From: Bondarzewia mesenterica
Lineage: Eukaryota > Basidiomycota > Agaricomycetes > Russulales > Bondarzewiaceae
Assembly: GCA_004802705.1 (NCBI GenBank)
Contig: SGPL01000080.1
Location: 19,876-83,875, forward strand
Direction: 5' to 3'
Length of the DNA: 64,000 nt
A program made the position numbers and the translations under genes. Below, piece by piece: positions 11,470-23,629 of the stretch; within the stretch, counting starts at the first letter, position 1; each line of letters begins with the position of its first letter. The notes under the pieces are model-generated. The model saw only the letters and a list, made by a program, of their open reading frames with translations, did not search any database and had not been told where the DNA came from.

Positions 11470-13655
11470 ATGGCGTCCACTCTCGATACCTTCAACGTGA
11501 TAATCGCCGTCGCTGCGGCAGCTGCTCTTTTGCTAGCCTTGACTGGACTCGTGTCTAAAAGAGCTCGTCATCTCCCTCTTCCACCTGGGCCTAAGGCGCC
11601 GTGGTTTGGACTGGGCTCTGTGTGGACTCCTACCATTCAACCGTGGCGCACTACGCAGATTGGCGGAAAACTTATGGTGTGGTATTGGTCAATCTGGATT
11701 CTCCAATTCCACATGACTCACGCTAGGGCGTCTATCACAGGAAACATCATATATTTGTATGCGTTCGGAAACCCCATCATTGTGCTGAATTCTGGCGAAG
11801 CTGCGGATGACCTACTCAACAAGCGAGGTTCCATCTATTCCTCAAGACCTCTCAGGACGATGGCCAATCTGCGAGTTTTTCCTGCGTTTATGACTACAAC
11901 GTTCACGCTTATGTCTAACAATCATTTGACACAGAATGGGATAGGACTTCGCCTTGTCGACGATGCCCTATGAAGTTGGTGGCGGAAACATCGGGGTCTC
12001 TTCCAAAAACACTTCAATTCTCGCGCCGCATCACAGTACCACGACATACAATCTCAGCAGGTGCATGTGCTTCTCCAGAATCTGGTTCGCAGCCCGGAAA
12101 ATGTGAATCGCCATGTCCGAAAGTGTGACCTTGGCCTTACCCTGTCTTGCAGTCTATGTTTTGAAACCCTCCACCAGGTTGGCTGCGGCGATCATCATGA
12201 AAATTTCGTACGGTCACGATGTCGCAGAAGATGACGACATATACGTGACGCTTGCGAAGAGGGCTTTGCATGGCTTCACCAGAACTGGTGTCTATGGCAC
12301 ATTTTTGGTTGATTATATACCTCTGCGTACGTCCCTCAATACACCTCAACTCTCCGGACTATTGATTGACCTCGGCGATAGTGAAGTATCTTCCGGGCTG
12401 GCTGCCCTATGCTGATTTTAAGACGAAAGCGAAGGAATGGCGTAAGGACGCGGAGGCCATGCTCGACCAGCCATTCAATATGGTGGAAAAGCAAATGGTT
12501 CGAGCATGTGCCTCTGGTTTTATATGACAAGCCGTTGACCGTGACAAAATTTGTAGGCATCTGGTACCGCCACGCTCTCCTTTACAGCAATCGAACTTGA
12601 GCGATCACGAGAGTTGGCTGAGGATCCGTATTTAGAGAAGGTGATCAAGAATGTAGCGGGGATGTCTTATGCGGGTGATTACCTTCCCGTCTTGTATCTG
12701 CGGTTTCTTCAAATTTCTCTCTCTTTTCCATCAGCTGGAGCCGATTCGGTACATTCTCTTTTCCCCACTGACACCTGCGTTTCTATAATCTTCTCTTGAA
12801 TACGACAGACGGTTTCTACCGCCATGTCCTTTTTGCTTGCCATGACGATTCAACCCGAGGTGCAGCTCAAGGCACAAGCCGAATTGGACAGAATTCTTGG
12901 CCATGATCGCCTACCGCAGTTCGAAGATCGTAGTTCGCCTCCGTTCATCGATTGCATCCTCTGGAAATGCCTGCGCTGGAATCCAGTTACCCCGCTCGCA
13001 TCTGCTCATTATACAACTGAGAATGACATCTACGACGGGTACCTGATACCCAAAGGGACGGCGATTTTTCCAAACATTTGGTAAGACTGATCGATTTTGC
13101 CTGACATAATTTTCCTGATCAGGCACCAGGTGCATCCTTCATGACGAGGGAAAATACCCTGCTACATTGGAATTCAAGCCTGAGCGCTTTGAGAATATGA
13201 AAAGAAATGCTGAGATGGACATAAATCCCTTGCCGATGGCGGCTTTCGGATTCGGAAGGCGGTGCGTGCTCGTTCACTGACAACAGCGAATACAGCTTGG
13301 AATAACATTGCTGTCGGAAACCGACGTTCTGACCCTGTAGTATATGTCCCGGGCGCTGGCTTGCTTTCGATACCGTATGGGTTACCATCGCATTCATTCT
13401 AGCTTTTACGATATCACCAAGGCGAAAGACAAAGGTGAGGCCATTATTGAACCAGACGTCGAGTACACATCCGGATTGTTGAGGTGAGTTCGGTTTTAAG
13501 CCGGTGACGTGTATCGTGACCGTTGATTTGTGATCCATGGGGAATTACCGTAGTCACCCAAAGCCATTCCTGTGCTTGTTCCTCGTTCAGCAAAGGCCCT
13601 TTCCCTCATCAAGCAAACTGGCTTGGAAGATGCTCTCTCCAGTGCGACGCAGTGA
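11470..13655 (+). pseudogene. Cytochrome P450, probably inactivated
   Basis: N-terminal anchor (VIIAVAAAAALLLALTGLV) and LPLPPGPKAPW hinge are present. Exons then give NIIYLYAFGNPIIVLN, SIYSSRPLRTMANL, WWRKHRGLFQKHFN, AAAIIMKISYGHDVAEDDD, the I-helix AGADSTVSTAMSF, FKPERF and, across an intron, the heme loop FGFGRR/ICPGRW. Three faults are visible. Around 11940-11985 the frame is broken by an in-frame TGA and a net shift just before WWRKHRG. At about 12960-12980 the K-helix reads WKCLRWNP, so the Glu of the invariant ExxR is missing. At about 13565-13580 the frame shifts again before VPRSAKALSLIKQTG. The ending TGA at 13653-13655 is in the shifted frame. Sequencing error could explain the shifts but not easily the missing Glu. 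Family class cannot be fixed by eye. Confidence 0.8.
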
Positions 13656-13970
13656 AATCAATCCGTCCACGAGTTTTGTAGTTTTGTCTCCTCAGCCGAA
13701 GTTGTACGCTTGGCAAGAATGAGCATTATGATGTATCGATACCTCAGGTGCATACAAACGCGAATACAAGGCCGCATACTGGTAAAAATAATCGGGCCAC
13801 TTGACTGAGACATGGTAATTACAAGTTTCCACAAAGTGAACGCAATCACACCTCAAATACGAACAAATAATCAGATCATGAAAACGAGCACGCCAATACA
13901 AGGTGACAACTCCAACCAGCGCCACACGCCACACAGAATGCATACGATACCTGCCTCGACCGGAGACCAG

Positions 13971-16114
13971 TCACAGCTCATCCTCGGCAATGAATTCCCG
14001 CAGTTTCGACTGCCGCGGCTCGAACTTAGCTGCGAATGGAAGTGGGAACGTGAAGGAGCCTTCACTCAATGCGAACGTGTCAATTGGTCGAGACGGGTCC
14101 TCCGATATTTTGAAGGACCAAAGGATGAAGGCGGTGGTGATAAAGAGAGACCTATCGGACCATTTGGTGAATAAAAACCCGAGATCACATCAATGAATGA
14201 CATTAGATGGAATACGAACCTCATGGCCAAAGGTTGGCCGGGGCAGACCCTGAAGACGAGAAGCACGCACTGAGCTAAAAATACGGAGATGAAACCTGTG
14301 TTACGTACCGTCTGCCAAAACCGAAGTTTGGGAACTTGAGGTCCTGTCTGATCTGACCCTTTTCATCTAGCCAGCGCTGAGGATCGAATTTATCGGCATC
14401 CGGGAACAGTTCTGGATCTCGACCAATAGCCCTGGATGAAATATCGCATGATCATCAGCTCGAGAAAAGACGATGAGAAATTGTTATTCACCAATGATTC
14501 GCCAGGACAGTCGTGCCAGCGGGTATACGATATCCTCGCTACAGTTTGAAGTACAGCTTCATTTCATGTTCTTCAAGAGATGGGGAAGACGTACGTAGAT
14601 GATGTCCTTGGTTACTCGATGTTGGAAGCCGGGAGCGGTTCCGGGCCTCCATCGGAAAGTTTCAAGGATGAAGGCGTGGATTTGAGGTAGCGAGTCCCAA
14701 TCACCAAATATTGGGACTTTGAGAATTAGAGATCAGGGTAAATGAATAAAAGAGAGTTCATCGACGGTACGCACGTCTGTCAGGACCAACCATGGTATCC
14801 AGTTCGTCCTGCACCACTTTCTGCGCCTCAGGGAAGCATGCGGAAGCCATGATTATGATACCGATAGCAGATGCTGTCTATACCACAATTTTATTATTAT
14901 TATGCCGTCAAGAGCACAGACGAGAGAAGACGGATACTGTTTCGCTGCCAGCGCCGAACATAGATCCAGCAAGGTATGCCGTTTCGTTATCCGAGAGCCC
15001 TAATTCATTTTGTCTCTCCAAAAGGTATTTCGAGAAGGATGGTGCAGCTTTGCCTGCTGCCTAAGGAACTATACATTTTAGCTTCCGTCTGGACTAAGCT
15101 ACCATGAAAGCGTTACCATATCACTTCGAGCGCCTTGTAGCTGTCTTGTGAACAGATTTAACTCCTCTCGGTGGTACCGCCTGAGCGTTAAACCATAAAA
15201 AGGAAGATATTTAAGCCATGGCTCACGGGAAGGTAAGTAATTGGACTTTCGCTCGTACTGATAGAACTCACCATGTCTTCGACGATATGCGCTCCCGGCC
15301 GGACCGCAAGACCAAACCGGAGGAGACACAAGTTCACCAGCGTGATGTCAGGATCCGCCGGATGACTAGGAGAGGGTTTCCCATAAGTCAAGGAAAGAAT
15401 GACAGAGGCGGAGAATCTTAGGGGCGAACATGAGCGTAAATCAATAATGAGAAATAGGAGTAGCCCTTTACCGTTTGGCATGTTCGCAATGAGCCTCCGG
15501 GTTGTCAAGGATGTCGTGCACGAGGACTTTGGCGTTCAAGCGCTGTAAAGGTTCATACGTGGGTACAATCTTCGGTTGCAGTTGACTGTGCAGCGCTCTG
15601 TTTAGAAGAAATCAGAAGAGATCATGGATCTTGAAGTATAAAGCCCGTACTTTCGCAATTTGCGAAACCGGTCCCCAACACCTATCAAGAGGAGCCTCAT
15701 ATTCCCAGATATCATCTCGCCTCCTGCAACAGCACGGGGACGATCGGCGGTGTGTGCGCCCTCCTTCTCCATAATCTCGAGTGCGGCCTTCAATCGAATT
15801 GGTACTCACATTAGGTTTGAACCGTATAATCAGAGGTAGGGGAGCATGCCTACATCGTTTCGTCCAATGACGATGATGGTGCGGCGCCCATGCCTGAGAG
15901 TGTATACAGGACCATACTTATCTGTCCATTCGGCATATTTCAAAAATGTGCTGGAATACTATGCATGAGCGAAGGTGCGATGATATAGCTATCATACTTA
16001 CCGTTTTTCGGGAACTTCGTTTCCCCATAGCCAATGGCCTGGCGGGCCCGGCGGCAGAGGCAAATCCTTTGTCGTGCGCCTCCACCTTAGACTGTACAGG
16101 ACAGCACCGAGCAT
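13971..16114 (-). CDS. Cytochrome P450 monooxygenase
   Basis: Tail-to-tail neighbour of the broken P450. The N-terminus reads MLGAVLYSLRWRRTTKDLPL followed by PPGPPGHWLWGNEVPEK. The I-helix is FGAGSETV. The K-helix AFILETFRWRPGT carries an intact ExxR. The exon AIGRDPELFPDADKFDPQRW leads into NFGFGRR, an intron at about 14250-14309, and VCPGQPLAMR, so the heme cysteine is present. The C-terminus SFTFPLPFAAKFEPRQSK and REFIAEDEL ends in TGA at 13971-13973. ER-anchored heme monooxygenase; substrate unknown. The start is uncertain: the hydrophobic anchor runs upstream of Met at 16114 into a homopolymer (nine A on the plus strand, 16125-16133), where a frameshift or missed exon may hide a few residues. 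Introns are numerous (eight or more). Confidence 0.85.
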
Positions 16115-16639
16115 CAAAGCGAAGAAAAAAAAATTGGGATATCATTGTGGGTGGCGAGACTGGGGATTGCGGTGGGGATTGTCGTTGGGGGGGAAGACAC
16201 TTATAGGAAGAGCTTGAACCACATGCATTCTTGGATCATGATCACTGAACCCCACCTGACAGGTGAGGGTCGCCGTATCGGAGTGGCGCTGACGGTAGTA
16301 GGGTTCAAGCCCTCTTTTAGCACGATCCCTGAGGCCTGACATGGGGATAGCGCCTCTAAACCACATTTTGCAAGTCATCAGGCCTCAGCTAGTCGCCGTT
16401 AGATGAACTTTGCGCAGGTTTATATCCGGTGGGGCTAAGTATAATTTGCAGTGAGTGCGCCGCGCTCGAACCGTACTAATTCTGATTCTTGAAAAGGTAA
16501 TTACGATTCCCGAAAAGGAAATTGTTCTACCCTGAGGTTTCGAGCCACCTCGGTGGCACCATATACCTTACTAATAAGGCACAATATTATAACACATCTG
16601 ATGTAGCTAATGACTGTGCAACATAGCACTGGGGGAATG
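16115..16639. other. Transition from gene block to AT-rich repeat DNA
   Basis: The first 300 bp should hold the promoter of the minus-strand P450. At about 16300 a GGGTTCAAGCCC string looks like a tRNA B box, but no cloverleaf was found around it. Base composition drops sharply in GC after about 16560. Confidence 0.4.
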
Positions 16640-17083
16640 GAGGTATTAAGTCTGTGAGTAAATGTGAAAATAATAATAAATAAAGGCAAAGTTTGGTCCA
16701 GATTTCTGTAGGAGATACATAAGGTACAAATAACATATTTATCACGATATATACTCAGCATTTTCTTTGATAACTAATTTTGAAGATCCTTTGTATGTTT
16801 TTGAGTTGTTCTTTTTCAAAGTAAATAAAAAAACAAAATTCACTATTTTAGCCAGAGCATGTGTGAGCTCTGATGTGAATGGTGAATTTTGTTTTTTTAT
16901 ATATTTTAAAAGAAATAACCTAAAAATATACAAAAATCTTTAAAATTAGTTATTTGAGCAAATGCTGAGTATATGTCATGACAAATATGTTATTTGTACC
17001 TTATTTATCTCTTGTATAAATTTAGATTCAATTTTGTCTTTATTTATCATTATTTTTATATTTACTCATAGACTTAATACCTC
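16640..17083. repeat. 444-bp near-perfect palindrome (foldback/MITE-like)
   Basis: Left arm from GAGGTATTAAGTC at 16640 and right arm ending GACTTAATACCTC at 17083 are inverted copies for about 200 bp each, with scattered substitutions. Matched landmarks include TACAAATAACATATTT against its complement at about 16987-17003, ATGCTGAGTATAT near 16962, and the innermost CAAAATTCAC / GTGAATTTTG. The loop is about 40 nt centred near 16862. It has the structure of a foldback element or non-autonomous inverted-repeat transposon; no target duplication was recognised with certainty. Confidence 0.8.
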
Positions 17084-17144
17084 TATTTCCCTAATATAAG
17101 ATCATCAAATTAAGAATGTCTATAAAATAAAATATGGCATATTG

Positions 17145-17375
17145 TGTTAGAATATCAGTTTAAGCAGTGATATCTCAAGTATACAAGGACTCTCATAAAT
17201 GTGCGAGTTTTCTTTTACACAATAATAAACCTAAATATATAAATTTGCTACTGTATAAAACTAAAAAATTTTCAAGCCACATCTATAACATTAAAAAATG
17301 TCGAGGCCTTGCCTCAACATTATAGTGAGCATGACCACTTGATGAACCTTCAGTGGCTCATTTCGAAACATCACA
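17145..17375 (+). mobile_element. Solo LTR copy A (decayed)
   Basis: 231 bp starting TGTTAGAATATCA and ending GAAACATCACA, i.e. the TG..CA ends of an LTR. It matches copies at 22874-23106 and 23391-23624. Flanks TATTG (17140-17144) and TATTA (17376-17380) look like a 5-bp target duplication with one change. CpG sites kept in the 23.4-kb copy are mostly TpG or CpA here. Confidence 0.75.
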
Positions 17376-20300
17376 TATTAGCCCAAACATGATATGTTAC
17401 AGACATAAGCATACTTTCTCATCTACAAGGTCTTTTACTTTAATTCAAAAATCTGAATTTTAATAAGCATATTATACTTAAGCCAAATAAACTAAACACA
17501 GTAAAATATAATAAACACTTGATAGTATCTGTCACATTACCATAGCTTTAAGTTTAAATTGAATTAAATTTATTTAATTCAGACATAGCAAGCTTATAAA
17601 ATTAAAGTTTTTAATTTTAAATGTAAAATCTTGTAAGGACTTTTTAGTCAAACTATATACAAAAACAGCGAAAAATTTAACAAGGGAACAAAAAAGAGAA
17701 TATTTTTATTATATAAATTTTTAGAGTGTACATTAATTGAAGGGTGGTTGAAGGATGTGCGGACACCATAAACATGAGGCAGATGATGTAGAGAATAACT
17801 TATATTATTAATCTTATGAAGGGTATGGTGCACAAATGTGCTTATATCATACAAGGGATCCTTGTAAATGTGAGGTACAATAATAATAATTTGTATACTA
17901 TATTTACAGTATAACTATTGTAATTGTCCAAAATGAGTAATAAAATGCCATCTTTTTTATGAATGCATAAGAGTGTTGTGTAAAGCTATCCATGAGTGAA
18001 CATGCTCATATGAATATTAACAACTATGTGATTAAGGGTTAGACTGAAGAGCGAGCTACATTCTTATATGTAGAGAAAAAAAAATAAGAGGTGAGCATGA
18101 AATACAAATAAATAGAGGGCAAGTACATAATACTAAAAAAGGAAGCTTATACAATTTCAAACAATAACAAACTGAGAAGTTTAACCTTCACTATCACTAT
18201 CATCTTCATTATGTTTATGCTTTAGAGAGTGCTCTGCATTATCATTGATCTTTTCTTTAGCTTCATTGTATTTTTTTAGAGCAACAAGAGAAGGAGAGAT
18301 ATTATACTGTATAGTGTTAGCAATTATCGGGCATAAGCTGATATTGTAGGCATGTACATAATACTGGTCATCATTAACATTAAATGCATAGTCAGTGACA
18401 GAAAGAGAGGTGTTGGGTCCAGAAATCTATGTCTTTAAAAATTTAGAGATATCCAGAATATAGAAGCATGTTGTTATACTTAAAAACAGTTTTGAATGAG
18501 AATATGGCTAAAAAGAAGCATAAATGCTGTAACTTAGCTAAGTTGATAAGCACTGTCATGCATAGAAATTATTCTGAATGTAATTCATCATTTGGTGTCA
18601 GAATGCACAATATCTTTGAACATAGGATAATGTGAGACTCTAAAAAACTGAAGATTTAATAACAAGTTTATAATCAATTTTTGGGCATGAGCATGAAATG
18701 CTCTAAGATGGAAAACAACTAGATCTATAAAATGAACACATCACCTTAACAGCTGAGATTAGAAAGAATGGAGATGCTCAAAAGAAGTCTGACAAAAGTC
18801 AACCATTATATGTCTCACCCCTCTATCAGCTTCTCTTCTTTCTCTTCCAACTGTATTCTCATGTCTAGACTTTGGATCCTTATGCTGCTACCTTCTACTG
18901 GCTATCTGTTACTATATGCATTTTTATCCTTAGCACTTATTGTAAGCACCAAACTTGGTTGGTACTATCACCTCAAAACTGCTATCTCATTAATCAGTTG
19001 ATTTTATATGCACTGATCAATTAGCATCTATGCACATCTCTACTGTGCTTCTCTTAGTAGAAGTAATGAACTTTCATATTTCTATTTAATTTTTATTTAA
19101 TCTACCTCACATTATTCAACTATTCTCTACTCTTATTGTTTTCCTCACCTCCTCATCTTTTATTATATTCTCGATTAGTAAGCTTCTTTATCATGATGAA
19201 CTACATAAAATTTTTTTTTGGTGTGATGTGACACTAGACCTGAACTCTTGTAAGTTAATGCTTCATACTTGTTGCCCAATAATTGGTTCATTCAGCTTGT
19301 CCAACAACACCTGCTGAGCATCTATTTTACCATATAATTTTGACTTAATTTTGCTTTGCATCACCATAAGATCATGTGGCGAATAAAAAAAAAAGATGTT
19401 GTAAATAGCACTAAGAGAAAGGAATGATGATGAAGTGGTATGAGAAGAGATGAGGAGGTATATCTCATTAATATTAAGACTCTCAGTGCTCTCTGATGAT
19501 CTCATTGATTGTCCAGAAGAGCTAATCACTCAAATTTGTGAAGCATTGTCTGTGTGTATGGGTGCTCCAAGATTAAGATCATCATCCTAATCAGCAAAGA
19601 GATCCTATCTAAACATTTATCTATACATCCCTATGCTCCTTCTTATCTTTGTTTTACTTAAACTCTGTATTGGCTATTTTTTTTTTGTTTCTTTGCTCAC
19701 TCGCTCGCTCATTCATTTTATAGGCATGATTATCCTCCTCGCTCTTTATATTTTCTTTTAGCACATCCTTCTCAGCCCTCTTATAAAAAGACATTGATGA
19801 AATCTCAAAATTTCCTGTTCGCATATGTCTCAAACTTGTCTTATACACGTACATGAGTTTTATTTTATTTTTTTACACATTGAACTTTTTTTTTATTTTT
19901 AATTTCCTCTATTTTTTCCAACTTTAAGACAAAGTCTTAAAAGTTACACTTGCTCTTCAACTTCACTCACACCTGACTACTGACTTTTTTTGGACAAAAA
20001 ACCCCCACTTAGTATTTTTCTTTTAATTTCTTTCTTTACTGCATGTGAGTTAATAGAAGTTAGTAAAATAGATATTTGAGTTATCACACAAGAAACCAAA
20101 CTGAGATCTGATAAGGTTATAACTAATTGACCTATAGACCTTAGGTGTGTATAGACCATGAATTGCACAACCACACAAAGCTGCATAGCTCAGCTGTGCA
20201 GATTTGGTCAAATATACATCTAATTTGAAATTTCTTTTAAAAGTATGATCAGGCCAAAAGTGTAAGATTAATCTGGCTTCTTTTTGAGTGTAGATCATTC

Positions 20301-22873
20301 CTTTTGGTTTGTAATTCATGTGGGTCACTCCATGCAGTTCAAGTGGATATTGCTGAACCCACATCTTTATATTTATAAATCTGACCCACTTTATTGCCTA
20401 TTAATGTAAAAAGCTGAGATCTCATTGATTCAACCTAAGAAGTTTACTGTGGATATATTTATATTGTGTTTGTTATCATAGCCTCTTTTATACATATAAA
20501 AAGAGAGAAGAAATCCTCAAACAATCAAGGCTATTATTCTAATTCATCTTTTCCCCAAATTGGCTCATCTTAAAGCTCTTTTAGTTTATAAGCACCTTAT
20601 TCCTTTGAACGCATGTTGGTTGACTTTTCCAAGGCGGCTTTACCCTCTTATTAAAGTTGATCTCAGGCTAGTAAATTCATCTCTATGCTTCAGAAAGCTT
20701 TGTCCTAATCTAGAGGCAACTAGCCTACAAGATCAGCATCTACTTTTGTGAAGTATCTAAATGCACACAGCCTCTCAAGTTTTTATAAAATCAGTTAATT
20801 TTTGATTAATATTATTTTTTGAGATTGAATCTTAGCTTGCCTATCTTCATCATCATCAGCATCTATATGTATGCTGAAACTGAGTCTACATCATGAGTCT
20901 ATGTTGAATCAATATTTGAAGTTAGGAAGTCTACACTAAATTCAAATATACATCATGAGTCTATGCCAAGTCAGTCTATCTAAAGTCTATGTCATTGAAG
21001 TCTAGTTCAGTCTAGTCTACTTATAAATCTACACTGAATTCACTATTTATATCTATATCTTATACTTTTGATTGAGTTCAAGATCATGTCTATGTCCTTT
21101 TATTTTCTTCCTGTTCAGTTGATCTAATTTTGCTGAAGCTATTATTAAGTTTAAAATCTCCCATGTTTTTTCATGTTTATTCTCAGTGAATTCCTTTAAC
21201 TTCTTTAGTCCAGTTTACCCTATCATTTATCCCTTGACTACATCTCTTTAGCTCTCTTTTAGCATTCAGGGCATTCTGTCTCTTTAAGTTTAGTCGAGCA
21301 ATAAAATAGACCCCCTCAAGAACACTCAGACTATTCTTTGAACAATGTCAATTTTGAGCCAGCCAACATGCTTGAGTTTGTTACTTCCATTGAAGCTAAT
21401 TAGTGTGATTTGAGTGCACTTACCTGTATCTCTTACATCTTTCTAATTTTCTTAGAACAAATATATAGTGTGACACCATGTTGAAAGGGCAAGGGTGGGG
21501 ACTATGCACAAGGAAATTGCTTAGCCATATTAGAATAGTGAGTGCATGAGTGTGTATATAGTAATGAGCACCTCTACTCCTTATGTCTATATGCCATTAT
21601 TTTCACCTTCTAGTTTCTGATTTACAGCCCTTGTGATCTCAATCGACCTGTAGTATTCTGTGATCTTTTATAATCTTTTGCAATTTTTCCCCTACTTCTC
21701 CTGATTTCACTTCTTTACCACTCAATCATAAGGCCTTTCATTCTCAATGCTCTAGACTTTCTTTACATGTTGAACCTCTGAGATCAAAGATGCCAAACTA
21801 TAGCCAAGCTATTCCATTCAGCTTGATAGCTTTCAATATAATCGATCAATCCTCTGCGATATCACCTCTTACCTGTTCTGATCTGATATCACTTAGAGCA
21901 CATGCTCATCTATTCTGATGTTTTATTGCATGTAATTTTTAAAATATTTCACAGGGCACCTATCAGCTTTGACAGATTACCTTTTAGCTTTTGATTTTAT
22001 ATGCCTTCACTACTCTTTGACTAATCACCAGATGGCCAGTCATTATAAATTCCTGTTCCTATTTTTTATTTGACTCTTTCTGCTCTAATTTTATTCTTTT
22101 CCTCTCATTTTCTACCATAGTCGTACAATATTTGCTATATCTTTTTGTCCTCCATTTCTACTCCTCACTTAGTATATAAGCTACGATAAATTTCTGCAAA
22201 ATATTAGATCAGCCTTTGGACTTCAGATCTTATTTCATGTATGTAAATTATGACACTTTGAAACCACGTGTGTTTGTTGCGGGACGGTCGCCCAACCCAT
22301 CACGTCCACAAGTGGGCACTCTAAACTGCAAGCTATGACTATGACTTTGAGTTTGCTATAATTTACTGCAACTTTTAACTTTACTGTGACCAATTACTAT
22401 CTTGATAATTTCATCTCTTTGACTTCATCCATCTATTGCTATCACCTTGTTTCATCTTTACATCTTATTTATCCTCTTATTCTATATCATTTTAGGCCTT
22501 CGACTACAACATTATATCAACTTCACTCTATTATCAGAACATCACTTTAATATTACAGCTGATTACATGCTCTTATTCATATTTTGTATCCATCCACTTA
22601 CACATTTGTATTTTCACAGCAGATGTCTACTCAACTCATTCTCTTGCACATTGCCTGTAGTGTCTTTTTAGAGTGTTGTTTTTCCCCTAAGAGCATCGTG
22701 AGTATATCAGTGAGAGAGATGTGCCTTACTATTTCAACATAGCAAGGCTAGGTGGTGCACATGTAGTGTCATGGAGACCTGCTTAGAAGAAAAAGAACTA
22801 GTAATAAAATTTAAAAAAATGTGCAGGCATTCTCCTTTTATTGTTGAGTGAAAGATAAAGCAATGTATTGATA
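17376..22873. other. 5.5 kb of AT-rich decayed intergenic DNA
   Basis: No intact gene. Stop codons are dense in all frames. Local structure includes a degenerate AGTCTATG-type simple repeat near 20880-21030 and an isolated GC-richer, CpG-containing patch near 22264-22320. One longer stop-free minus-strand stretch is listed separately (18181-18420). It most likely consists of old transposable elements beyond recognition. Confidence 0.6.
18181..18420 (-). pseudogene. C-terminal fragment of an unidentified protein
   Basis: A minus-strand frame stays open for about 79 codons in very AT-rich DNA and ends in TAA at 18181-18183. It reads GPNTSLSVTDYAFNVNDDQY, then NISPSLVALKKYNEAKEK and an acidic end KHNEDDSDSEG. 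The composition (charged, hydrophilic, acidic tail) looks like genuine coding sequence rather than random AT-rich frame. There is no start codon and the upstream frame is interrupted. I do not recognise the family; a transposon-encoded protein is likely from context. Confidence 0.35.
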
Positions 22874-23106
22874 TGTTAAAATATCAATTCACGCAGTGAT
22901 ATCTTGAGTATACAGGGACTCTCACAAATGTGCAAGGGTTTTCTTTTGCATAGTAGTAAACTTAAATACACAAATTTGCTACTGTATAGTATTAAAATTT
23001 TTTCAAACCACAATTGCTATATTAAAAAGTGTCAAGGCCCTGCCCTGATGTTACAGCAAGTATAGCTGCTTGATGAACCTTTGGTGGCCTGCTCTGAAAT
23101 ATCACA
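22874..23106 (+). mobile_element. Solo LTR copy B (decayed)
   Basis: 233 bp starting TGTTAAAATATCA and ending ATATCACA; same family and orientation as copy A. No matching target duplication is visible (TGATA before, CAGTG after), so recombination or decay has altered the flanks. Confidence 0.75.
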
Positions 23107-23390
23107 CAGTGAAGCAATAAGACCCATCATGGACTGTCACAGAATTTAGGTTAACTTATCCATTATGGTAAGCATTCTGGCCATTGGTGCTTTAGCTTGG
23201 CTCCAACTTCAATTTCTATGATATGTAGCAAAATAAAAGTGCAAAATAAGGAAAAAATAGAATGGATTATACAGTACATGAGAGATGAATTTTGCCCTAG
23301 TTTATAGTTTAGACCAAGTTCAGACCTATTATTTTAATTCAGCTTCATTTGAATCATGAACCTGACCAGTGGTCCAATTCAGCCACTACC

Positions 23391-23624
23391 TGTGATGTTT
23401 CGGAGCAGGCCGCCGAAGGTTCATCAAGCAGCCACGCTTGCTGTAACGTTGAGGTGGAGCCCCAACATTTCCTAATGTAGTATTTGTGGCTTGGAAATTT
23501 TTTGGTACTGTACAGTAGCAAAATTTATGTATTTAGGTTTACTACTGTGGAAAAGAAGACTCTCGTGCGTTTGCGAGAGTCCCTGTATACTCGAGATATC
23601 GCCGCGTAAAATGATATTCTAACA
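23391..23624 (-). mobile_element. Solo LTR copy C, with perfect 5-bp target duplication
   Basis: 234 bp, inverted relative to copies A and B: on the plus strand it starts TGTGATGTTTCGG and ends ATATTCTAACA. It is flanked by CTACC on both sides (23386-23390 and 23625-23629), a perfect 5-bp target duplication as made by retroviral-type integrases. It keeps many CpG sites lost in the other copies and is therefore the least decayed. The internal region has been lost, presumably by LTR-LTR recombination. Confidence 0.9.
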
Positions 23625-23629
23625 CTACC

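Noticed and set aside
16285..16320. tRNA gene suggested by GGGTTCAAGCCC
   Set aside because: No acceptor stem, anticodon arm or A box at the right distance could be paired by eye.
17145..23106. LTR copies A and B as the two ends of one full-length retrotransposon
   Set aside because: Same orientation and 5.5 kb apart, but copy A has its own near-perfect target duplication (TATTG/TATTA), no primer-binding site follows it, no polypurine tract precedes copy B, and no retrotransposon proteins are seen between them.
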